The position numbers and the translations under genes are program-made. A stretch of 64,000 bases of DNA from Margaritispora aquatica (Eukaryota; Ascomycota; Leotiomycetes; Helotiales; Discinellaceae): assembly GCA_007644065.1 (NCBI GenBank), contig VJWN01000018.1, positions 372,001 through 436,000 on the forward strand, written 5' to 3'. This document shows, piece after piece, positions 21,295 to 32,598 of this stretch; position 1 is the stretch's first letter, and each line of letters starts with the position of its first letter. A model generated the notes under the pieces. The model saw only the letters and a list, made by a program, of their open reading frames with translations, was not told the DNA's origin and made no database searches.

Positions 21295-24200
21295 ATGGCA
21301 ACGGCTTCTGCTGATCGCGCGGGCCAGCTCATCGACGAAGCCTCCTCGTTTGGCCGCTTTAGACTGTCCTTCGATAACGCGTCGTCAAACGCGATGAACC
21401 AGAACCAGCATCAGAACCAGCTCTCAACAACCCCCATCGACATGGCTCAACTCCAGCGACCTCCGTCTGGGCAGCAGATTGACCAGACAGCATCAGTCGC
21501 GCCATCTAGAATATTACCCCAGGACCATAACCAGACCAATTCGAATTCACCTGCGCTCGGGGCACTTGAGCTGGTCGAGCTGACATCGAATCCCATCGCT
21601 GAAGGAGTACTCGGTCCAAATAAGGACGGACGTGTTCGCAACCCAGTCCCGAGCAAGCTGAAAGGGAAAACGGACAATAAGCAAGGGAATTTTGGAGTGA
21701 TGCACATGGGGATGAGTCCAGGGAAGAAGAGTGAGGCACAAGGTAGAGATGCCGCTGCAGAACGAGATGCTGCAGCGAGGCGGACGAGTGAGAATACTGC
21801 CTCTCGAGCCAAAGCTGCACAATCAGAAAAATATGTGCCACCGAAGAAGAGAGGAATGGAACCTACGATGAGTGCACATCTAGCAGAACCACAGACTGGA
21901 CATCGGGGTTCACCATTCGCTGTCTCGCGAGCAGGACCTTCCAGACCACTGGCTCCAGACGAGACAAAGTATGAGCAAGCCCGGCTCCTTACTCTTCTTC
22001 GAAGTATCAATCCAGTAACGGTCGTGGATCAGATATGCAAGGCTGTGGCATACTTTGGAGGAATTCCTGGTGCCCCGCCTCCAGAGGATGGAATTTTCCC
22101 AGAGAGTGCAAATACTAGAGAGACGGGTGCATTGTTCATAGGTTGGCTAGCAGAGATATTTCCAGATTTATCACCCCGGAGTCCCGAGTTGATTAAGGAA
22201 GCACCAACAGGAGGTAAGAAAAAAGGTCGTCCTTCGACCAAGAGCAATAAAGCTGCACCTGCGATGCCAGTTGGCGACGGAGGTATGAATGAGCCGCCAA
22301 ATTCACGAAACGGATATGGATATGGGCCAGCAGTTTCGGCGCCCGCATGGGGTCTGCCACAATCTCTGGGTTTGGTCAATACAGCAGTACCTCCACCCAT
22401 TCTGCCTGGTGCACTACCCCCAGGAGTGGATCAATCTAAGCAGTTACAGCAACAATCCCCAAATACCCCAGCGAAACAGCAATTGGAAGAGCACGGCGAC
22501 AATGCAATGTCTGGTAGCAAGCGGAGGCGAGGGAGGCCGAAGGGTTCGACAAATAAGAAGAAAGCAGATGGGCAACCTGAAGCAACGAGCAATGGTCAGC
22601 CAGAGGGCGATGTCCAGGAACAAATTCTACCGGATTCTCCAGAAGTGCAAGTCAACGTTGCAAAGGTTGCCCAAATGAACAGCACTCCATCAACAGGATT
22701 TACGCCTGTCCAAAACAATCCAGCGCCTGCAGTTAAGCCAGCTCAGACTATGCAATATCCCAATTCATCATGGCAAGTCAATGCCCTACCGAATCAGGTT
22801 GGACAACCGTCTACTTCAACGGATGAATTTAGCCCTGAAGAGCGAGCTGTCCTGGAGGCTTTCAGGAATGACAATGCTAATGGGATGAACTTCATGCCCT
22901 CGCCTGCTATTCCTAATAAAGCAGGTCAGGAGGCAGGGCAGAAAAGGAAACGTGCCCCTCCAAAGCCCAAGCCGAATCCTACTTCTGCTCCTGCTCAAGT
23001 ATTTCCAACAGCAAGCCCTCAGGTCACTCAAAACACACTTACACTACCCACCAGCAACAATGAGTCTTCCATGGGGATGGCGAAAGATGCGCTACAATGG
23101 ACATCGGTAGACAACCCACCTCCTATCCTCCCGCCTGCCAAAAAACCACGTCAGCGAAAGCCAAAAGTAGCCGCTGCGACTGAGCCACCTTCTCGCACTC
23201 AAACCGCTTCAGTAGTGAGTAGTGCAACGCCTCCAATTCCACCGAGCACTATTCCAGATTCCCAGGCGACGAATTCTCAGCCAAGCATGCAACAGAGTAT
23301 ACCTGTTGCTCGTCCATCTGAAGGTCTGGAAGCCCATTACGAACGATTTACTAGCACAATAGGACAGCAAAATGGTCGTAGTCATACTCCTACAATACCA
23401 CAACAACAGCCTCAGCAAATTCCACAGACACAAAAAGTGCAGCAGGTTCAACAACAAGCTACCTCACACGTGCGTCAACCGTCAAAACCATCACCTTCCC
23501 CACTTCACCAAACCATTCCTCAAACACAACAGACGCAACAAATGCAACGTCAAAAATCTCAATCCCAGCAGAACAATCTACAAAATAACAACTTGCAAAA
23601 TAGCAATTTGCAGAACAACAATCTGCAAAATAGTTTACAACCCAATTTGCAAAATAATACTCTCCAAAACAACAGCCTACAACGAGATGACCAGAAGCTA
23701 GCACAAACCAATTCGGTTAGGCCAACATCGACTGGTTACTATAATCAGCGGAGCCAAACTTCCACAAACAATTATGCACAACAGTATCCATCACACCAAC
23801 AGACACAATTATACGCAAACCATCAAGCGTCGCCGCAAATTAGCAACAACAGCTATCGCTCCAATAGTACCCACACGCTGGCCCAGGCATCTCCTCAGTT
23901 CACTCAAGCGGAAAGTACATATAGGACAGCTTCTCCTCATTCAATAGCACAACCTTCACCCTCCTTCTCTCAGCCTGCTCCATCTTTCACCCAGCCTGAT
24001 GCAAGTTCTCGGACTGCAAACGCATATGGTCTTGCTCAACCTTCTCCCTCCTTCACACAAGCTGAAAGTAGCTATCGGACGCCTAGCACACATACGATGA
24101 CACAATCAACACCGTCATACACCACATCACGATCTCATGCCCAAACACAGCAGACCTCACATCAGAACCCGTATGGTCACTTCTCAGATCCTTCATTCAT

Positions 24201-24525
24201 CGACCTACCAACTCTCGACTCATTAGGCCACACTGGCACGTCTAATGCCTCTGGAGTGGGGTTGAATGCCGGCTATGGGCAAGGACTGAATCTCAGCAAT
24301 TCTCGCTCAACAGGTAGCAACAGCAATGCCAATCTGTACGGCAGCTCTACTGGACTCAGCAACGCCTTTGATACTGGATCGTCAGATCTCCTGAGAAATA
24401 TTTCTCGAACGACAAGCCATAGCAATTCTGTATACGGCACAACATCGGGTATGAACACGTTTGACCCAGGCGCCAGCGAGTACGACATGCGGGATCGAAT
24501 GATGCGAGGTTCGGGACGTCGTTGA
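21295..24525 (+). CDS. Large Q/N-rich protein with AT-hook-like motifs
   Basis: Intronless 1,076-residue protein. One ordered-looking block lies near residues 225-300 (ARLLTLLRSINPVTVVDQI, AVAYFGGIPGAPPPEDG, GALFIGWLAEIFPD). Two AT-hook-like cores follow: KKKGRPSTK near 310 and KRRRGRPKGSTNKKK near 408, with a third basic patch (KKPRQRKPK) near 615. Residues 690 onward are low-complexity, rich in Gln, Asn, Ser and Thr, with repeated NNLQN units (about 760-800) and SPSFTQ/SPSFSQ repeats (about 860-940). Minor-groove DNA binding and a role in transcription or chromatin are inferred from the AT hooks. I do not recognise the named family. The Q/N region resembles prion-like or activation domains. 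Confidence 0.85.
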   Translation: MATASADRAGQLIDEASSFGRFRLSFDNASSNAMNQNQHQNQLSTTPIDMAQLQRPPSGQQIDQTASVAPSRILPQDHNQTNSNSPALGALELVELTSNPIAEGVLGPNKDGRVRNPVPSKLKGKTDNKQGNFGVMHMGMSPGKKSEAQGRDAAAERDAAARRTSENTASRAKAAQSEKYVPPKKRGMEPTMSAHLAEPQTGHRGSPFAVSRAGPSRPLAPDETKYEQARLLTLLRSINPVTVVDQICKAVAYFGGIPGAPPPEDGIFPESANTRETGALFIGWLAEIFPDLSPRSPELIKEAPTGGKKKGRPSTKSNKAAPAMPVGDGGMNEPPNSRNGYGYGPAVSAPAWGLPQSLGLVNTAVPPPILPGALPPGVDQSKQLQQQSPNTPAKQQLEEHGDNAMSGSKRRRGRPKGSTNKKKADGQPEATSNGQPEGDVQEQILPDSPEVQVNVAKVAQMNSTPSTGFTPVQNNPAPAVKPAQTMQYPNSSWQVNALPNQVGQPSTSTDEFSPEERAVLEAFRNDNANGMNFMPSPAIPNKAGQEAGQKRKRAPPKPKPNPTSAPAQVFPTASPQVTQNTLTLPTSNNESSMGMAKDALQWTSVDNPPPILPPAKKPRQRKPKVAAATEPPSRTQTASVVSSATPPIPPSTIPDSQATNSQPSMQQSIPVARPSEGLEAHYERFTSTIGQQNGRSHTPTIPQQQPQQIPQTQKVQQVQQQATSHVRQPSKPSPSPLHQTIPQTQQTQQMQRQKSQSQQNNLQNNNLQNSNLQNNNLQNSLQPNLQNNTLQNNSLQRDDQKLAQTNSVRPTSTGYYNQRSQTSTNNYAQQYPSHQQTQLYANHQASPQISNNSYRSNSTHTLAQASPQFTQAESTYRTASPHSIAQPSPSFSQPAPSFTQPDASSRTANAYGLAQPSPSFTQAESSYRTPSTHTMTQSTPSYTTSRSHAQTQQTSHQNPYGHFSDPSFIDLPTLDSLGHTGTSNASGVGLNAGYGQGLNLSNSRSTGSNSNANLYGSSTGLSNAFDTGSSDLLRNISRTTSHSNSVYGTTSGMNTFDPGASEYDMRDRMMRGSGRR

Positions 24526-25274
24526 ATTATCCTCTCTCCTCTCGCTTACTTTGCCTACTAGGATGATACCCAAGCATGGAAGAGGGATTTCTGCAGCATC
24601 GCCAACTGGGGAGCTTGCAAGGTAGTCGAGGCAGACTACATACATATAAAGGGACAGAACTTGGCACATGGAACATGGAAGCAAGGAAGGGTCTATACTG
24701 GTGATTCACCAAGCTGGAGAGGACGGAAGGAAAGGGAACAGGGATTCGCAATTGGAGACTTGTGGGGACTGGAAAGGGGTTGGCGGCGTTGGTTGGTTGC
24801 TTGGTTGGTGCACAAACATATGTTCAAGATAGGAAAACCTTGGGAGGGTCATGCTTTTTTATCTTTCAGACTTCTACTCTTCTACTTCTTGGTGGTGGTT
24901 CCGTGTTTTTTTTGGGATGAAGGGACGGGGGGAAAGCGGGAGACGAGGAAAGCTTAGCGAGGCGAGGTTAGGCGGCCCGGCGCCGGACGGGGGATATAAT
25001 GATAACCAAAACCGAACGTACGAACGAACCAACGAACTTGCTTCACTTGTGTTTTTTTTTTCTTCTTCTGTTTCCGTTTAAGTTCGTGTTCGTGTTTTTA
25101 TTTGTGTTTTTCTTGGCGACGCGAGGTCTTGTACTCTGTGTCTGCTTCTGTGTTGCTGCGTACGATATCCAGGTTCGATTATTTTTTTCCAACTTATTTT
25201 CTTCTTCTTCTTCTTCGCATTTCAGTACTCTTTGGATTCCCCAGCCGGGTCTGGGGAGGAGCGAGGGTTACGAT

Positions 25275-25400
25275 TGGATTTGGATTTGGATTTGGATTTG
25301 GATTTGGATTTGGATTTGGATTTGGATTTGGATTTGGATTTGGATTTGGATTTGGATTTGGGTTTCGATTTGGATTTGGATTTGGATTTGGATTTGGATC
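25275..25400. repeat. GGATTT hexanucleotide array
   Basis: About 20 tandem GGATTT units, with one interruption near 25360-25370 (gggtttcg). It is not the fungal telomere unit TTAGGG. It sits between two convergent 3' ends. Confidence 0.95.
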
Positions 25401-25569
25401 TAGGAAACGGTGCTTTGCTTGCTTATAAAATATGCTGGGCTTGGTTGGGTAAGATGGGAAGGAATATAGCACCAGCACCTGGCGTGGGATACATATAAAT
25501 GTTCTTTTATGGGGCTTGCGTTTTTGTTAGTTCTGAGGGGATATGGGGAGAGGGTTTAGGAGAGGTGGA

Positions 25570-25603
25570 GGAAGGGAGGGAGGGAGGGAAGGGAAGGGAA
25601 GGA
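25570..25603. repeat. GGGA/GGGAA purine repeat
   Basis: A run of ggga and gggaa units follows the GGATTT array, giving a G-rich strand able to form multi-stranded structures in principle. Confidence 0.8.
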
Positions 25604-26416
25604 GAGATGAGTTGAGTTGAGTTGTTTGCAATGCATACATACATATGATGAGACGAGACTTTTTTTCTTTCTACTTCGCATTCGCATTCGCAAACGCTGT
25701 GTGTGGACTTTGGCTTACTTTCATAGATGGTTGTCTCCGTCGAACTGTAGATACGACTCTCGTCATGATAATTGCAATTGTAATTGTAGTTGTAACTGTG
25801 TCATATCGACAAAGCAAGCAAGAGGAGATCACATCAACATCTAGGGAGAGAGGCGGAAGACAAGAAGACACTGAGTAAGTAATAAACTGTTGTTGGTATG
25901 CTTTCTTTCTTACATCCAAGACTCCAGCCGCCCGATTCGACTTCCCTAAATCACCCCCCCTCACTAACACGGACACTAGACGACTTCCTCTTTCTCGTCC
26001 TTCTCCACGATCCCGTTCCTTTCTGGATCCACTACCAAAACCAAATATATGATGTGATGTGCGCGCGAGATATCTATAAGCGTTCCCTCCGACGCACCCA
26101 TTTCGCACATAAATGCCACAATGCCTTGAACGCCCAGCCCAACCAACCAAACAGGCAACACGCCGGGAGCCTTCCAGGTTTCGATCGATCAACCAAACAA
26201 AAAAAAACTGTCCCACACACACTCCAATACACCAATGCCACATATAGATAAACCGAAGGGTAGAAGGCCTATCGAACAAACAAATAAAAAAGATCTCGCC
26301 GTGGAAACATTTCTCGCTCAAAACTCCATGTAAATGCTACGCTTATTTGTGTGTTGTGTGACTGGGCAAACAGCTCATTAGATGTTCAACCTATTATCGG
26401 GCTCCGTTGTAGATGA

Positions 26417-28155
26417 TTAATCTGAAATGCTACCATCCTGATCCATGCTCGCCGTTGTCCTCGTGGGAACGAGTACGTTTCCAGAACTCCAGTTGTCGAT
26501 GTCGTCGGTTCCGTCTTCTTTGATCAGCTCAAGCAGTACTTGTGTGTTCCGCTTGATTTGCTGCGGCCTCTCCACTATCTTTCTCTCCAATATGAGTGCT
26601 TCGGCCGTTTTCATCCATATATCGGTCAAGAGCGATAGATCAGGGAGGACGAGACAAAGTTGATCACGTGAAAGAGGTGCCATAGGAGGTCCTGCCGAGA
26701 GACTGCTGTGAAAGACGAGATTATCGGTCGAGTGCCGCCGCCTCGATGCTTGACAGGCTGGTTTGACGCAAAACCATTCTTTGCACGCATTCGTGTCGTG
26801 GGCGGCTTGAGGGCCAAACTTTGAGTCTTCAGGTGGTGGAGGTGGTACCTTCTTGCGTCCTAGGCTCGAAATGAGTGACATCTTGGACTTGGGTGGAGCT
26901 TCAACCGGACTGCGTGTCACACAACCGTACCAGATATCGACAGCTTGCCTGCGAGCATTGTATCCTTTTGTTTCCCAGAATCTCTGTGCTTGGCGAAGCC
27001 CACCGACCGATATAATGGTGGCATAGACTTCATCTGCAGGTCGACCTTTGAGGTATCCTTTGAATGCTCCTTCGATACTACCAACGTACGACGGAGGTCT
27101 GAGTCGACGAGAGAAAGAGGATATGATGAGTGGAAAAACTTGATGAACTTTCAAGAGCGTCTGGTCATCGTACATAGCCATAACCTGACACTCGAGGGGA
27201 TTGAGGGTGAATACTTGGCGGTTCATGGGTGTTCCACCAGCGAGAAGATGACGAACGTGGAGATCACGATATGTCTCGAAGAAGTGGAAGAGTGCAAATA
27301 TTAGAGGAGTCAACCTCTGTCGCATTCTTTGATGCTGTGGTTCGAATTCCCGTATCGCGGCCTCTGTAACACGAAGAAAGATTTCTTTGGTAGCTTGAGC
27401 GGCGATGCGTGTAGCTAGCTTCTCGGCGACGTTGAGACGGTGCCATACGCTACACAGGTAGTGAAGGTTCACAAAGGTAGGATCTGGGATGGGATAAAAC
27501 CGCATTGCGTAGGTCGGTAGACTGTTCGCAATGTGATATCGTGCAATAGGGGACTCGTTAAGCGTGACTAATGTATGGAACGCTTTCGAGACCAGCCGTA
27601 GCTCCAGAATAGTGTGTATGGGCAGTGGTGCGATAATTTGTGCTTGCAACTCATTAGGTAGAGTAAGAAAAAGATCACATAGTTTGACACTATAAACGTC
27701 GCATTAGTACCAAGTTCAGAGGTTCCGTTCTCGCGGACTTACGTAGGAGGCTCGGTCGGATTCTCAGCCAATCTCTCCTCATGGTGATCAAGGATGGTAG
27801 TTGGCTTATGTGTGATGGTGACTTTCGAACGTAAACTCCCAAATGATCCACTGAACTTCGGTCGTCGCTGCACGCGCAAGCCTGATAAGTCGTGGCCTAG
27901 CGAGCGTTTCTTCTGGTCGGCCGGTCGTAGTGCCAATGGAGGTGGTTCATTATCGTGAGAGCGCTGCCTCCCTAGTGGTAAAACGAAGGTGTTTGATTGT
28001 GGTGGTAGCAATGGAGGGCCAGTTGCTGTGGTTGTCGTGGAAGACGCTGCGTTTGCAGAGGAAGCACTTGAGGCATGGTCGGGATTGTCCCTCAACTGCC
28101 TGAGTTTGCTGAAGTATCGCTCGGAAGCGAATTCAGTGATATGAAGAGGATCCAT
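26417..28155 (-). CDS. F-box domain protein
   Basis: Probable substrate-recognition subunit of an SCF ubiquitin ligase. Exons on the minus strand are 28155-27743 and 27689-26417, giving 561 residues in exact frame. Residues 1-137 are disordered (Thr/Ser/Pro-rich with basic patches). The F-box spans about 142-185: LCDLFLTLPNELQAQIIAP, then LPIHTILELRLVSKAFHTLV. It starts right after the splice junction, so neither exon alone shows it whole. The remainder is helical with no recognised WD40 or leucine-rich repeats. A Cys-containing KEWFCVKPAC patch lies near 455. The C-terminus is acidic. The substrate is unknown. Confidence 0.85.
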
Positions 28156-28680
28156 GATGTCCTACGTTTGGCTGTTATGCCATTCGGTCGCAGGAGTGAA
28201 TACAATTGTGATTGTTGAAGCATATCAGGGCTGGGAGGGAGGCTCCTCAGATGGGGATCGCTGTTGGTGTCGCGAGAACGGCACAAAGAGGTCCGTAGTG
28301 ATGATCGCAGGTGGGATGCTCAAGCATCATGGACTGGAGAGTTTCGAGGCCAGAGCCAGGTCGGTTCAGCGATCGTGGCAGCGTGCCTCAGAGCGTAATG
28401 GTCGTGGTGAGATGAAGATTTCGAGGAGTGAGGTGAAGTTCGGATTCGCGGGTAGGACACCAGGAGCGTGGAACCCCTCTGGAATACGATACGGGGGTAC
28501 AACAGTATAGTACCGTACCGTGCAGTACAGTACAGTACCAGCAGAAATCGAAATCACAGTCGGATCAGTTCAGAGTGACATTCGTTATTAACCGTCGATT
28601 GGATTTGTTTGGTTTTGGAGGCGTATACTGAATTGCGAAAGGTCCTTCGTTTCGTGGGGGGAGAGAATGTTGTGTATGTA

Positions 28681-28783
28681 GATGGAGTATGGAGTATGGA
28701 GTATGGAGTAGGTGTAGGTTGGATAGTGTAGGTTGGATAGTGTAGGTTGGATAGTGTAGGGTAGGGTAGGGTACAGTAGGGTG
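28681..28783. repeat. Tandem repeats: TATGGAG units, then three TGTAGGTTGGATAG copies
   Basis: An 8-bp-type repeat (gagtatgg) runs into three exact 14-bp copies of tgtaggttggatag at 28713-28754, then tagggtagggtaggg. Confidence 0.9.
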
Positions 28784-28815
28784 TGGTGTCTGGTTGAGGA
28801 ACCCAACCCGCCCGT

Positions 28816-28852
28816 ACAGTCAGTCAGTCAGTCAGTCAGTTAGTTAGTTAGT
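28816..28852. repeat. CAGT/TAGT tetranucleotide array
   Basis: Runs of cagt that change to tagt units. A GAGACT/GAGACC repeat follows at 28916-28947. Confidence 0.92.
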
Positions 28853-28987
28853 TTTAAGTGAGAGACTTGTCTACACTTCCGCACTTCTGCATTCTGCACT
28901 CCGACTATTGTCTATGAGACTGAGACTGAGACTGAGACCGAGACCGAAGAGTTGAGGGCCGGGTACAGTTTGGGGAGCAGCGAAGTG

Positions 28988-29110
28988 TGCAGTGGGTTCG
29001 GAGTGGTTGAAAGTGGTTGAAAGGTGGTTGAAAAGTGCTTCAAAGTGGTTCAAAGATGCTTCAATCTGGTTCGGAGTCGTTCAAATGGTTCAAAATGGCT
29101 TCCAAATGGC
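28988..29110. repeat. Degenerate TGGTTGAAA/TGGTTCAAA repeat
   Basis: About ten diverged copies of a 9-12-bp unit (gtggttgaaag, gtggttcaaag, atgcttcaat and similar). Confidence 0.8.
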
Positions 29111-29373
29111 TTCACAATGGATCCCCCCCCCCCAGTGGAGTTTTTCTCGCCCACCCTGATTTGCTGCGGCCGTATTCCAGAACCCCACACCTATAAATCG
29201 CCGTAACCCAGCAGCAGGCCCCATCACTACCACCCAGTCCACAACCACATTCCAACCCAACCACAATAGAGTCGGATAAACAGCGCCGCAGAAGGATAAA
29301 AGAAGAAAAAGCCCAGAAAAAGCCTGTCCAGACAAGCCTCCCCCCCAATCGAGGCAGCCGATGGGAAGAAGAT

Positions 29374-29429
29374 CAAGCAAGACAAGACTAAGACAGGACA
29401 GGACAAGACAAGACAAGACAAGACAAGAA
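29374..29429. repeat. ACAAG pentanucleotide array
   Basis: Roughly ten pentamers acaag/acagg. The same unit recurs at 39.3 kb. Confidence 0.92.
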
Positions 29430-29782
29430 AATGAAAGTCTATTAATCTGGCCGAGATGCCTCCCCCCCAAGCTGAGAGGGAGAGGCCCGAATCGCCGCAT
29501 CTCCACTGTCATGATACTTTGACCACAAAAACAATCCCATCTGCCCGTCTTTCTTAATCTTTATCGCCTCCTTGTGTTTCTTGGTCGCCTAGATTCGGTG
29601 CACAGGCTTACATCCTCGTTACAAGAAGGTTGGTTCTCCGTGTCCTTCACAACAACCAGCTCATCAATTCGCAATCCGCATTTCAAAAACGTCAACGATC
29701 AACGGGCGTGCTGAATCTGACACGGCTAGCCGGGCCAGTCAAGAGATCCTCCGTACCCTTTAGCGGAGTACCGGTTTTGGAG

Positions 29783-29804
29783 GGAGAGAGAGAGAGAGAG
29801 AGAG
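29783..29804. repeat. GA dinucleotide microsatellite
   Basis: About eleven GA units in a non-coding stretch. Confidence 0.9.
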
Positions 29805-31765
29805 GAGCTGGCGGTTGGAACTTCAGTAGTGGACTCGCCCTTCTAGGTACCTCCGTACAGTTCCACTTGTTGGTACTTTCGGTCCAACTGTTAGACTTTC
29901 CCCCCTGGGAGCTTACTCGTACGGAAGTACTATTATGTGGAGGAGAGGGTCCGATGATGAAGGACGGGGACGGGGTTCAGATGCTCAAGGATTAATTGAC
30001 ACTCTGGGGATTTGGGGAAGGAGCCAAGAAATCTAAAGCGTGTCTAGAATTCGGAATTTCAGAATGCGATTGAGAGACACTAAGGTAGAGAATTGATGCA
30101 GTAGTAGTCATAGTTCAAAGGTTTAACAAAATGATGAGAAAACACACGAAAACTCAATTAAGGTTTGATACACCCTTTCAAGAACTCACGAACATGTTTG
30201 CCATGCCCTGGCGACTATCAGCACACACACAAGCACAACCGCATAAGCAAGAAACAAGCCTCCGCTTGGTTTCGGTATCGATTTCCTGTCTTCCTTGAGC
30301 CTCAAAGTTATCTTGAATTGCTTGCGCCATTCATCATTCATGCTAAAGAGCAAGAGAACGGGTAGATCTGTATCTCATAAAGCCACAGATCTTTTGTGCA
30401 GAGCCCCATAACATGATTGCTCTTTTCTTCTGATCTCGGCGAGATCGATTGATTTCGTTCATGAGGTTATCAAGCGTAGTGGACTCGGGCTCTTATTCGG
30501 TGCCTTCGAAAAAAAGGTACCCCACACTGTCGGGCCTATCCAGTTTCTGGGGCCAGACCAGGATAGCCGAGTGTAACGAGACTATCCAGTATGTGGAGGT
30601 ACTGCACAGTGAAGTATGTCTCATGATGGGCAAAAAGTTGGTACATTTGCGGGTCCGGTCTTCCAATATCACGGCACTTGTTTGATATCATGATCAACAG
30701 AGAGAACAGAGAATCGCCGCGAAAAAGATAGCGTGGTAACTAGTACTGTCACAACTCGTCAACAGGTGTTGGTTGACTGGTGAAGCTGAATCTGATGCAT
30801 ATCTGGGAAATTTAATCCGGTCCTTCCTCGGCCTCTAGTCCAGGGCATGCCAGACATGGAGGTCTCTTGGTCTCAAGAGCGCCAATCTGGGCTGCACTCC
30901 CATGTGGCATGGTGGTGGCATGCGATGGTGGCGATCCATTCGGCAGAGGATGGTTGAGCATGCATGGTGGTAGCGATAGCGAAGGCCGAACATGTGTAGA
31001 AGAGAGACAGGCGTGAGAGACAAACACTGCAGATGAGATGAAACACTGAGATATTTCGCTCCTCATGAACACATGTTGTATCTCGAAGAATGACTTGGCC
31101 CGGAATGTGATAGAGTTTATCTATCCTATCCAACTTATTAGTTAGCTTCGGCCACGAAAGGACCGAGAACGAGACCAAAACCTGCGTAAGGTACCTGAGA
31201 TAACGCACAACAACAATTTCGATGGTGATAAAGATATCGCAAGCAATGCTAATAGTACAACGACATGTTGCTAGTCCAACAGAGAGTGAAGCGAGGGAGT
31301 ATGGAAATGGTCGTGCTCAACTCCAAGAGATAGATAGATACCGACAGTATTTGGATGGATGGGATGAATGCTTCCGGCCGGATTAACCTTGTCTGCGCTT
31401 TCAAGCCACATCGCAACTCTCCCCTTACCTAAGCTACACCTAAGCTACAGCACAAGCCTCAATCAAGCCTCAGCACGTGCGGCACATTCGGCCCTCTTCA
31501 GCGGGGAAGGTCGAGTTGACATGCCGAGCCCCAGACCGTCAAACCTAACCATACCATACATACGACATCGAGTCGACCAAACCTCAACATTAATCCGACA
31601 GCTCGTTAATTCCAGTCCTTCTCGTTCTCACTATCGTCAAGGCAGGAGATCATACAGTGGCGATCTCTTGTGTCAGGCTTTCCAACGTCTAATGTAACTT
31701 TCTCTCGGTCAAACCAACCTCCCCCTCTTGTGCACAACTCGTTCAAGCGATTACGTCGAATCAAT

Positions 31766-32598
31766 ATGTCTTCTCCATCTGCTGCATATCCTGCCTATCA
31801 GTCACATCGAAATTCCCAATATTTTGATCCAAATGCCCCGCCTGCACCTCCGCCCAAACCGGGCAGTCAAGAGGTCAGTCGTCGAAGTACGCCAGCCGGC
31901 AGTCAACCTTTACCCCCACCTCCACATCAGCAAGAGGGTTCAGGATCCTACGATAGTCGCTACGAGGAGACTCAGTCGAGCCAGCATACTCCTGTGCAGA
32001 GCATACAAGATCCTGGTAACCAGTGGCTCCCCAAGATTCTTGAGGACAAGTCGTAGGTAAATCTCATAATCTTCTCCACATTAAAGTTGACCAGCCTGTT
32101 AGAAAACAAGATCTTGCAGATGTTCTCAATAAACCCGAACTGTTAGCTGCACTTGCACATTCAAGGTCTACAGCACATCCATCGGTGGCAGCTTCGCAAC
32201 AGCCTCTCCAGGCTGCTTTAGCCGAGAACATTACACTGGCTTCACACTTAATAGAACTTGAGGCACGCCTCACACATCTGCGAAGCTCCACACAGTCTCA
32301 ATTGTTGTCAACGCATGCTTTGGAACGACAATGGCGGCAGAAACAAAGTGATATGGATCGTGCACTAGCCCCATTCTCACCGTCATCCCTGTACCAGAGA
32401 CTCAGTCAGGGACTACAAGAGCAGGAGATGGTATGTCGGGCATTGGAAGAGAGTTTCCTGGAAGGAGATGGAGGTGTTGCAACCGAGAGGGAAGCTGCAG
32501 AATGGGTCAGGCGATATCGAGACTCGAAGAAAGTCTACTACTCTCGCCAAGAACGAAAGGAGCGTTGGGATGAGGGAAGAGTTGGCGGATGGAGATGA
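31766..32598 (+). CDS. VPS37: ESCRT-I subunit Vps37 (Mod(r) domain)
   Basis: Subunit of the endosomal ESCRT-I complex that sorts ubiquitinated cargo into multivesicular bodies. Exons are 31766-32052 and 32103-32598, giving 260 residues in exact frame. The intron uses GTAGGT and a TTAG acceptor, which removes an in-frame TAG and joins ILEDKS to KQDLADVLNKPELLAALAHS. Residues 1-80 are Pro/Ser-rich and disordered. The Mod(r) helical region covers about 90-255: LAALAHS, a long helix ALAENITLASHLIELEARLTHL (split here by family convention), then LSQGLQEQEMVCRALEESFL and a WVRRYRDSKKVYY tail typical of the family. Named from these motifs. Confidence 0.86.

Larger units (their letters stand above)
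24526..26416. other. 1.9-kb convergent intergenic region with simple repeats
   Basis: Lies between the 3' ends of the AT-hook and F-box genes. Holds T-rich runs, a TTC run (25200-25217), a long GGATTT array and a GGGA array. The long frames across it are by-products of the 6-bp repeat, which leaves several frames on both strands open. Confidence 0.7.
28156..31765. other. 3.6-kb gene-poor region rich in microsatellites
   Basis: Divergent interval between the F-box and VPS37 genes. The first 1.7 kb is packed with simple repeats, listed separately. From 29.9 to 31.7 kb only unsupported short frames occur; 31368-31697 has no recognisable domain and is probably VPS37 leader or promoter. A C-rich run lies near 29120-29134. 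Confidence 0.65.

Noticed and set aside
25275..25400. Interstitial telomere repeat
   Set aside because: The unit is GGATTT, not the fungal TTAGGG, in either orientation.
24999..25498. Frames encoding IWIWIW, GFGFGF, DLDLDL and NPNPNP repeats
   Set aside because: They are translations of the GGATTT array in different frames, with no other coding signal.
27335..27365. GGTTCGAATTCC resembling a tRNA B box
   Set aside because: It lies inside the F-box coding exon and there is no A box or acceptor stem.
31368..31697. 109-codon frame upstream of VPS37
   Set aside because: Low-complexity Ser/Arg composition, no domain, and it lies where the VPS37 leader is expected.
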